Of a DNA stretch of 64,000 bases, positions 55,692 through 64,000 are shown in pieces. The notes below the pieces were generated by a model that saw nothing but the letters and a program-made list of their open reading frames with translations, searched no databases and had not been told where the DNA came from. Position 1 is the first letter of the stretch. Each line of letters begins with the position of its first letter. Position numbers and translations under genes: made by a program. This stretch comes from Mycolicibacterium diernhoferi (GTDB taxonomy: Bacteria > Actinomycetota > Actinomycetes > Mycobacteriales > Mycobacteriaceae), in contig NZ_CP080332.1 in assembly GCF_019456655.1 (NCBI RefSeq), forward strand, positions 4,030,001 to 4,094,000, written 5' to 3'.

Positions 55692-56575
55692 CAGTTCAAC
55701 CTCAGCTCCCCGGCGGCCTTGATCTGGTCGGACTGATGTTTGAGCACCACTCCGAGCGTCGCGGCGATCGCCTCGTCGTCGATGGTGTCCATGCCCAGCG
55801 CCAGGATGGTGCGGCCCCAGTCGATGGTCTCGGCCACCGACGGCACCTTCTTGAGCTGCATGCCGCGCAGCACCCCGATGATCCGCACCAGCTCGGCGGC
55901 GATCCGGTCGGGCAGCTCGGGAACCCGCGACAGCAGGATGCGCCGCTCCAGACCCGGATCGGGGAAACCGATGTGCAGGAACAGGCAGCGCCGTTTGAGC
56001 GCCTCGGACAGCTCCCGGGTGGCGTTCGAGGTGAGCAGCACGAACGGCGGGCGTTCGGCCTTGATGGTGCCGAGTTCGGGCACCGTCACCGCGAAGTCGG
56101 ACAGCACCTCCAGCAGCAGGCCCTCGATCTCGATGTCGGCCTTGTCGGTCTCGTCGATGAGCAGCACGGTCGGGTCGGTGCGCCGGATCGCGGTCAGCAG
56201 CGGCCGGCTCAGCAGGAACTCCTCGGTGAACACGTCGGTCTTGGTCCGGTCCCAGTCTCCGGTCCCCGCGGTTCCCGCTTGTATCCGCAGGATCTGCTTG
56301 GCGTGGTTCCACTCGTAGAGGGCGCGGGCCTCGTCGACACCCTCGTAACACTGCAGCCGCACCAGCTCGGATCCGGTGGTCTGCGCGACGGCGCGGGCCA
56401 ACTCGGTCTTGCCGACACCGGCCGGCCCCTCGACCAGCAGTGGCTTACCGAGCCGGTCGGCGAGGAAAACCGCTGTGGCGGTGGCCTTGTCGGGCAGGTA
56501 GCCGGTCTCGGCGAGCCGCTTGGCGACATCGTCGATGTCGGTGAACAGCGGCGCAGGGCGGGCAGGAAGGCTCAT
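55691..56575 (-). CDS. MoxR-type AAA+ ATPase (Rv2426c-like)
   Basis: The 294-residue AAA+ protein has Walker A GPAGVGKTELA, Walker B VLLIDETDKAD and a sensor-1 Asn in FVLLTSNATREL. It is the partner of the VWA protein. It starts 18 bases after the proA stop, so the three genes probably form one unit led by proA. Confidence 0.9.
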   Translation of the reverse strand: MSLPARPAPLFTDIDDVAKRLAETGYLPDKATATAVFLADRLGKPLLVEGPAGVGKTELARAVAQTTGSELVRLQCYEGVDEARALYEWNHAKQILRIQAGTAGTGDWDRTKTDVFTEEFLLSRPLLTAIRRTDPTVLLIDETDKADIEIEGLLLEVLSDFAVTVPELGTIKAERPPFVLLTSNATRELSEALKRRCLFLHIGFPDPGLERRILLSRVPELPDRIAAELVRIIGVLRGMQLKKVPSVAETIDWGRTILALGMDTIDDEAIAATLGVVLKHQSDQIKAAGELRLN

Positions 56576-56593
56576 GAGTCGGGTGTACTCCTG

Positions 56594-57835
56594 TCAGGCG
56601 GGACGGGTCTGGCCGTCGCCCCACACAATCCATTTGGTCGAGGTCAGTTCGGGCAGGCCCATCGGGCCCCGGGCGTGCAACTTCTGGGTGGAGATGCCGA
56701 TCTCGGCACCGAAACCGAACTGCTCCCCGTCGGTGAAGGCGGTCGACGCGTTCACCATCACCGCGGCCGCGTCCACCTGCTCGGTGAACCGTTGGGCCGC
56801 AGCCAGTTCGGTGGTGACGATGGCCTCGGTGTGGCCGGAGCCGTACTCGTTGATGTGCGCGATGGCGCCATCGACACCGTCGACCACCTGCACGGCGATG
56901 TCCATCGACAGGAACTCGGCGCGCAGTTCCTCGTCGGTGGGGTCGGCGTGCACGGTGACGCCCGCGTCCTGCAGCGCGTTGAGCAGTCGCGGCAGGGCGA
57001 TCTCGGCCGCGGCCCGGTCGACCAGCAGCGTCTCGGCGGCATTGCAGACGCTGGGCCGGCGCGTCTTGGCATTCAGCAGGATGCGTTCTGCCACATCGAG
57101 ATCGGCCGCAGCGTGCACGAAGACGTGACAATTGCCGACGCCGGTCTCGATGGTCGGGACGGTGGCGTCGCGCACCACCGCGGCGATCAGGCCGGCACCG
57201 CCGCGCGGGATCACCACGTCGACGAGCCCGCGGGCCTGGATCAGGTGGGTGACACTGGAGCGGTCATCGCTGGGCAGCAGTTGCACCGCATCGGCGGGCA
57301 GGCCCTCGGCGACCAGCGCCTCCCGCAACGCCCGTACCAACGCGGCGTTGGAGCGGGCCGCCGACGAACTGCCGCGCAGCAACACCGCATTGCCCGACTT
57401 CAGGGTCAGACCGAAGGCGTCGACGGTGACATTGGGCCTGCCCTCGTAGACGATGCCGACCACGCCCAGCGGCACCCGCTGCTGGCGCAGCTGCAGCCCG
57501 TTGGGCAGGGTGCTGCCGCGCAGCACCTCCCCGACCGGGTCGGGCAGGCCGGCGACCTGCCGCAATCCGGCCGCGATGCCGTCGATGCGCTGCGGGTTGA
57601 GTGCCAGCCGGTCGAGCATCGCCTCGGCGGTACCCGAGGCGCGCGCGGCCTCGACGTCTTCGGTGTTGGCGGCCAGGATGCCGTGCGCGTGGGCCAGCAC
57701 GGCGTCGGCGGCGGCATGCAGCGCGCGATTCTTCGCGATGGTGCTCAGGCTGACCAGCGCGCGGGAGGCCACCCGGGCCGCGGCCGCGGCGTCGTGGACC
57801 TGACTGCGCAGATCAAATTCGACAGAAGCGCTCAT
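56594..57835 (-). CDS. proA: Gamma-glutamyl phosphate reductase
   Basis: The 413-residue enzyme makes glutamate-5-semialdehyde, the second step of proline synthesis, using NADPH. Catalytic Cys lies in [34 protein letters not shown] and [17 protein letters not shown] are typical of the aldehyde-dehydrogenase fold. Starts ATG 57835 (TTG 57838 is one codon earlier). No proB nearby. Confidence 0.94.
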   Translation of the reverse strand: MSASVEFDLRSQVHDAAAAARVASRALVSLSTIAKNRALHAAADAVLAHAHGILAANTEDVEAARASGTAEAMLDRLALNPQRIDGIAAGLRQVAGLPDPVGEVLRGSTLPNGLQLRQQRVPLGVVGIVYEGRPNVTVDAFGLTLKSGNAVLLRGSSSAARSNAALVRALREALVAEGLPADAVQLLPSDDRSSVTHLIQARGLVDVVIPRGGAGLIAAVVRDATVPTIETGVGNCHVFVHAAADLDVAERILLNAKTRRPSVCNAAETLLVDRAAAEIALPRLLNALQDAGVTVHADPTDEELRAEFLSMDIAVQVVDGVDGAIAHINEYGSGHTEAIVTTELAAAQRFTEQVDAAAVMVNASTAFTDGEQFGFGAEIGISTQKLHARGPMGLPELTSTKWIVWGDGQTRPA

Positions 57836-57891
57836 CAAGCCAGGGTATCCGGCATCCCCAGGTCAGGCCCGGTGGGGGTTACCGTAAGGCG

Positions 57892-58743
57892 ATGGCGCGG
57901 GTATGTGTGGTCGGCAGTGTGAACATGGACCTCGTTTTCGCCGTGGACACCCTCCCGGCGCCGGGTGCGACGGTGCTGGCCTCGCAGCTGACCCGCGCCC
58001 CCGGCGGCAAGGGCGGCAACCAGGCGATCGCGGCCGCCCGGGCGGGCGCCGATGTGGTGCTGGTGGCCGCCGTCGGCGTCGACGACACCGGCGAGGCGCT
58101 GCGGGTCCACCTGGAGCGCAACGGTGTCGATACCGCCGGGGTGCTGGCGCTGCCGGTGCCGAGCGGGACCGCGAGCATCGTGGTGGACGCACAGGCCGAG
58201 AACGTCATCGTGGTGGCGCCGGGGGCCAACGCCCATCTGGCGCTGACCTCGCCGCGGCTGCGTGAGCTGATCGCCGACTGCGACGTGCTGCTGATGCAAC
58301 TGGAGATCCCCACCGAGACCGCGCTGACCGCGGCCCGCCTCGGGCGCGCGGTCGGCGCGACGGTGCTGCTGAACGCCTCCCCGGCGGGCGCCGATCCCGA
58401 CGCGCTCGCGCAACTGGCCGAGGTCACCGATGTGGTGATCGTCAACGAGGACGAGGCCCGGCGCTGGGTCTGGCCGGTGCCGCACCTGGTCACCACGCTC
58501 GGGGCGCGCGGCGCCGCCCACCGCACCGCCGATGCGCAGACCGAGGTGCCGGCCCCGGCGGTCGAACCCGTGGACACCAGCGGCGCCGGGGATGTGTTCG
58601 CCGGGGTGCTGGCCGCCGGGTGGTCCGACGATCCGGCCCACGCGCTGCGGCGGGCGTGCGCCGCCGGGGCGCTGGCCACCCTGGTCCCGGGCGCCGGTGA
58701 CTGCGCGCCGCACGACGAGGCCATCGAGGACGCGTTGAGCTGA
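57892..58743 (+). CDS. rbsK: PfkB-family sugar kinase, ribokinase-like (Rv2436-like)
   Basis: The 283-residue PfkB kinase opens with CVVGSVNMDLVFAVDTLPAP, then PGGKGGNQAIAAARAG (sugar-binding GG), and ends with VDTSGAGDVFAGVLAAG, with Asp as catalytic base and GAGD anion hole. Ribose is the likely substrate from the N-terminal motif. TACCGT (57880-57885) lies six bases before ATG 57892, predicting a leaderless mRNA. Confidence 0.88.
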   Translation: MARVCVVGSVNMDLVFAVDTLPAPGATVLASQLTRAPGGKGGNQAIAAARAGADVVLVAAVGVDDTGEALRVHLERNGVDTAGVLALPVPSGTASIVVDAQAENVIVVAPGANAHLALTSPRLRELIADCDVLLMQLEIPTETALTAARLGRAVGATVLLNASPAGADPDALAQLAEVTDVVIVNEDEARRWVWPVPHLVTTLGARGAAHRTADAQTEVPAPAVEPVDTSGAGDVFAGVLAAGWSDDPAHALRRACAAGALATLVPGAGDCAPHDEAIEDALS

Positions 58744-58759
58744 ACCTCGGACGTCGGCG

Positions 58760-60823
<2,064 letters not shown>

Positions 60824-60877
60824 CCGGCCATTCTGGCATTGACGGCAACCCACGGGCCGCAGTCGCCGCGCCCGAGG

Positions 60878-61813
60878 CTAGTTCGGCGCCGCGTGGGAGT
60901 CCGTTGCCCGCCAACTTTCGATCACCGACGCGAGCCCCTCGGCCAGCACCGGGAGCCGCGGCACCAGCGTCACGCAGCTGATGAACTGCAGCCTGCGGGC
61001 GGCGTCCATGAGTTGTTGCACCCCCGCGTCGGTGCGTCGCAGGCCGAGCCGGTCCGCGGCGTCGTCGTACTCGGCGACCGCCTCGGGCCCGAGCATCGCC
61101 AGGTCCCATTCGACCGGACCGAGCGACACGTCCTCGAAGTCGGAGAATCTGATCCCGTCGGTGGTGCGGATGACGTTGTGCGACGGGCCATCTCCCTGGA
61201 CGGCTTGCAGCCCCACGCCGGGGTATCGCGCGGCGAACACCGTGGGGTCGGCGAGCACGCCGCGCAGGGCCGCGTATTCGGCGCGGGCCCGCTCGATATC
61301 GGCGGCGCCGAGCAGGTCGCAGGGCTCCAGGTGCGCGAACATCCCGGGGGCCGCCTCGTTGAACGGGGCCAGGAACGGTAGCGGCCCCGGGTAGCCGGCC
61401 AGCCCGGCGTGCAGCCGGGCGCTCTCGGCGATGGCCACCCCGGAATAGGGTTCGTGGTCGGCCGCGACGTCGGCCAGTTCCCAGAACGTCATGCCGAACC
61501 CGCCGTGGCGCACCGGGGTGCGCGGCACCAGCGGGCTGGTGGGCACGACGGGCACCCGGTGGGCGTCCAGCCAGGCGACGACGTCGAGTTCCCGCTGCTG
61601 GCGGGCGTGCTGGAGCTGCGGGGTGTAGCCCGGCGGCAGTACCACCGGGATGCGGGCCACGACCGGAGTGGGTTCCAGGTGCACGACCACCGAGAACACA
61701 TCGTGCAAGACGGTGGCCCGGTCGGCGTCCAGTCCGGCGGCCCGGCCGGCCTCCAGCGCGGCCGTCGCTGCCCGCTCCCGGCGATCGGCCAGCTGATCGG
61801 GTGAGAGCCACAT
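60878..61813 (-). CDS. APH-family phosphotransferase
   Basis: The 311-residue kinase-fold protein shows an N-lobe (VVVHLEPTPVVARIPVVLPP), a catalytic loop LQAVQGDGPSHNVI (QGD in place of HGD, N kept) and the metal loop FSDFEDVSLGPVEWDLA. Substrate unknown. It is divergent from the sirtuin gene, whose start lies about 50 bases away. The changed His may weaken activity, but Asp and Asn are intact. Confidence 0.82.
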   Translation of the reverse strand: MWLSPDQLADRRERAATAALEAGRAAGLDADRATVLHDVFSVVVHLEPTPVVARIPVVLPPGYTPQLQHARQQRELDVVAWLDAHRVPVVPTSPLVPRTPVRHGGFGMTFWELADVAADHEPYSGVAIAESARLHAGLAGYPGPLPFLAPFNEAAPGMFAHLEPCDLLGAADIERARAEYAALRGVLADPTVFAARYPGVGLQAVQGDGPSHNVIRTTDGIRFSDFEDVSLGPVEWDLAMLGPEAVAEYDDAADRLGLRRTDAGVQQLMDAARRLQFISCVTLVPRLPVLAEGLASVIESWRATDSHAAPN

Positions 61814-61864
61814 GAGGCCACCATGCCATGCCTCGACGGGATGGACCCGCCTATCCTCGATGAG

Positions 61865-62701
61865 ATGGATGCTCCCGAACTGGTCGCGGCGCTGGCCGGG
61901 CGCCGGGTGGCGGTACTCACCGGCGCCGGGATGTCGACCGATTCGGGTATCCCGGACTACCGCGGGCCGGACTCCCCGCCCAGCAACCCGATGACGATCA
62001 CCCAGTTCCGGTCCGATCCGATGTTCCGGCAGCGGTATTGGGCCCGTAACCATCTCGGCTGGCGGCACATGGACCGGACCGCGCCCAACGCCGGGCACCG
62101 GGCGCTGGCACGCCTGGAGGACGCCGGTGTGGTGAGCGGGCTGATCACCCAGAACGTCGACCTGCTGCACACCAAGGCCGGCAGCAAGCAGGTGGTGAAC
62201 CTGCACGGCACCTACGCCCAGGTGATCTGCCTGTCCTGCGGGTACACCATGACCCGCGAGGCGCTGGCCGACGAACTGGAGGCCCTCAATCCCGGGTTCG
62301 CCGAACGCGCCGGGCACGTCGGCGGGATCGCGGTGGCCCCCGACGCGGACGCCGTGGTCGAGGACACCACCAGCTTCCGCTACCTGGACTGTCCGCGGTG
62401 TGCGGGCATGCTCAAGCCCGACATCGTGTACTTCGGCGAGAGTGTGCCCAAGGAGCGTGTACAGCAAGCCTTTTCGCTCGTCGACGCCGCGGAGGCGTTA
62501 CTGGTGGCGGGCTCCTCGTTGACGGTGTTCTCCGGCTACCGGTTCGTCCGGCACGCGGCGGGCGCCGGCAAGCCGGTCGCCATCATCAACCGGGGCCCGA
62601 CCCGCGGCGACGCGTTGGCAGGGGTCAAGGTCGAGGCCGGTTGCTCGGAGATGCTGACGCTGTTGGCCGGCGAACTCCCCACCACGGTTTCGGTGCGCTA
62701 G
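61865..62701 (+). CDS. NAD-dependent protein deacetylase, Sir2 family
   Basis: The 278-residue sirtuin has NAD motif GAGMSTDSGIPDYRG, ITQNVDLLH, the catalytic His in VVNLHGTYA, and the zinc pairs CLSC and CPRC. It removes acetyl or acyl groups from lysines and consumes NAD; it lies near nadE. TATCCT (61852-61857) is seven bases before ATG 61865, predicting a leaderless mRNA; ATGs at 61823 and 61841 are in frame upstream. Its stop overlaps the P450 stop. Confidence 0.92.
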   Translation: MDAPELVAALAGRRVAVLTGAGMSTDSGIPDYRGPDSPPSNPMTITQFRSDPMFRQRYWARNHLGWRHMDRTAPNAGHRALARLEDAGVVSGLITQNVDLLHTKAGSKQVVNLHGTYAQVICLSCGYTMTREALADELEALNPGFAERAGHVGGIAVAPDADAVVEDTTSFRYLDCPRCAGMLKPDIVYFGESVPKERVQQAFSLVDAAEALLVAGSSLTVFSGYRFVRHAAGAGKPVAIINRGPTRGDALAGVKVEAGCSEMLTLLAGELPTTVSVR

Positions 62702-63963
62702 AAGGTGCACGGCATCGCGCGGATGCCGTGGATGAAGTTGCCCGGCACGAGGGACGGTTCACCGGCCTGGATCTGCGGGATCTGGCCCAGCAGTTCACCG
62801 ATGATCGCCCGCAACTGCGCCCGCGCGACGTGCGCACCGAGGCAGAAATGCCGTCCGCCACCGCCGAATCCGACGTGCGGGTTGGGGTCGCGACCCAGGT
62901 CGAGGCGCTGCGGGCCGTCGAACACGGTCTCGTCCTGGTTGGCCGATGAGTAGAACATCACCACCTTCTCCCCCGCATTGATCTGCCGGCCGCCCAGCTC
63001 GTAGTCGGTGGCCGCGGTGCGCCGGAAGGTCATCACCGGGGTGGCCCAGCGGATGAACTCCTCCACCGCGGTGCCGATCCGGTTGTCGAAATCGTCCTGC
63101 AGCCAAGCACGTTGGTCGGGACTGTCGGTCAGTGCCTTCAGTGCGTGGCTCGTGGTCTGGCGGGTGGTGTCGTTGCCCGCGACCGCGAGCAGGACGAAGA
63201 ACGCGGCCACCTCGGGGTCGGTCAGCCGGGCGCCCTCGACCTCGGCGTGCACCAGGGCGCTGAACAGGTCGTCGCCCGGGTTCTCCCGGCGGTCGGCGGC
63301 CAGCGCCAGGGCGACCTGGTGCAGGTACATCTGGCTGGCGACCAGGACCTCCAACGGGTTGCGTCCGTTCAGGTACACCGCGTCCCCCCAGGACACCAAC
63401 GCATCCGCGGCCTCGGCCACCTGGCGACGTTCGGACTCCGGAATACCGACCATGTCCGAGAGCGTGCGGATGGGCAGTTCCTTGGCGCACAGGTCGACGA
63501 AGTCGGCGCCGCTGCCGGCGGCGTGCAGTTCGGAGACGATGTCGGCGGCGTTGGCCTTGATGGAATCCTCGATCCGGCGGACCTGGCGCGGGGTGAACGC
63601 CGAGTGCACCACCTTGCGGATGACGGTGTGCCGCGGCGGATCCATGGCCAGGAAGGACTGGGACGCCTCCAGCAGTTCGGCCGGGATGTTCTCGAACAGC
63701 ACGCCGTGGCCGGACAGGAACACCTCGCTGTTGCGGCTCACCTCGACGACATCGGCGTGCCGGGTCACCGCCCAGTAGCCGCGGTCGGCCGGGTCGGGCA
63801 TCAACGAGTCCTCGACCGGCGGATGCCAGCTGACCGGGCGGTGGGCCCGCAATTGCGCGAACGCGGTCTCGCGATCTGCGGCAGTGGTCGACCAGAAGGC
63901 CCGCGACGACAGGTCGATCGGGTCGTAGGCACGCTCGGTTGATGTGATCGGTGACACAGTCAT
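62698..63963 (-). CDS. Cytochrome P450
   Basis: The 421-residue P450 has the I-helix motif AVAGNDTTRQTTSHAL, K-helix EFIR (ExxR) and the heme loop FGGGGRHFCLGAHVARAQ. No redox partner is next to it. ATG 63963 lies seven bases after a -10 (TATCGT, 63971-63976), so the mRNA is probably leaderless. The stop codons of this gene and the convergent sirtuin share CTAG at 62698-62701. A perfect palindrome lies in its promoter. Substrate unknown. Confidence 0.93.
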   Translation of the reverse strand: MTVSPITSTERAYDPIDLSSRAFWSTTAADRETAFAQLRAHRPVSWHPPVEDSLMPDPADRGYWAVTRHADVVEVSRNSEVFLSGHGVLFENIPAELLEASQSFLAMDPPRHTVIRKVVHSAFTPRQVRRIEDSIKANAADIVSELHAAGSGADFVDLCAKELPIRTLSDMVGIPESERRQVAEAADALVSWGDAVYLNGRNPLEVLVASQMYLHQVALALAADRRENPGDDLFSALVHAEVEGARLTDPEVAAFFVLLAVAGNDTTRQTTSHALKALTDSPDQRAWLQDDFDNRIGTAVEEFIRWATPVMTFRRTAATDYELGGRQINAGEKVVMFYSSANQDETVFDGPQRLDLGRDPNPHVGFGGGGRHFCLGAHVARAQLRAIIGELLGQIPQIQAGEPSLVPGNFIHGIRAMPCTF

Positions 63964-63970
63964 GGCGCTG

Positions 63971-63999
63971 ACGATAGGTCTAGACAGAGTGTCTAGTCA
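63971..63999 (-). promoter_or_regulatory. P450 promoter with internal palindrome
   Basis: On the minus strand TTGACT (about 63995-64000) and TATCGT (63971-63976) are spaced by 18 bases. CTAGACA (63980-63986) and TGTCTAG (63990-63996) are perfect inverted repeats around GAG, sitting between -35 and -10, so a bound repressor would block transcription. The regulator gene is outside the window. Confidence 0.65.
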
Positions 64000-64000
64000 A

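Overview
The window is high-GC actinobacterial DNA, almost certainly from a non-tuberculous Mycobacterium (Mycolicibacterium-type). The reasons are an MceA-like N-terminus, several F420/FMN luciferase-like monooxygenases, a mycofactocin-type SDR, a DUF222-HNH (13E12-type) gene, and a core gene order that follows M. tuberculosis H37Rv from about Rv2402 to Rv2438c: lppR, lepA, PemK-like, CBS, RNase Z-like, transglutaminase/alpha-E/ATP-grasp, rpsT, holA, comEC, comEA, degV, octT, gpgP, rsfS, nadD, VWA/MoxR, proA, ribokinase, nadE. No sequence search could be run, so family names rest on motifs and gene order.

Region 1 (1-20.1 kb) is an accessory catabolic island. It holds the 5' end of an mce gene, a secreted protein, a regulator made of two fused GntR/FadR units, and a tightly packed operon (2927-9931): amidohydrolase, three SDRs, an EthD-like protein, acyl-CoA dehydrogenase, SnoaL-like protein and APH-type kinase. 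Then come an HsaA-like flavoprotein, two TetR regulators, two luciferase-like monooxygenases, an SDR with a P450, and a CrtC/AttH-like plus CrtI-like pair. Together these look like uptake and oxidative/CoA-thioester breakdown of a hydrophobic compound. The same 16-bp sequence, in inverted orientation, lies at the mce promoter and at the regulator promoter.

Region 2 (20.1-24.6 kb) is the join to the core chromosome. Two 166-bp direct repeats flank the last ~48 codons of a GH15 (trehalase/glucoamylase) gene, the gene expected beside lppR-lepA. A methyltransferase, an LppR-like lipoprotein, lepA and a PemK-like protein follow.

Region 3 (24.6-35.3 kb) is a nutrient-acquisition block. One part is an organosulfur cluster (SsuD-like, SfnG-like and DszA/NtaA-like monooxygenases around a MetNIQ-type transporter). 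The other is a BtuFCD-type importer with two tandem binding lipoproteins, transcribed from a leader that carries a cobalamin riboswitch.

Region 4 (35.3-64 kb) is mostly conserved core: translation, DNA uptake and replication, methylglucose-lipopolysaccharide precursor genes, NAD and proline biosynthesis. It is interrupted at 44.8-49.4 kb, where M. tuberculosis carries eis, by a DUF222-HNH gene, an intact IS110-family element with a structured 3' non-coding flank, and two other genes. A MASE1-GGDEF diguanylate cyclase, a sirtuin and a second P450 are also present. No tRNA, rRNA or CRISPR array was seen.
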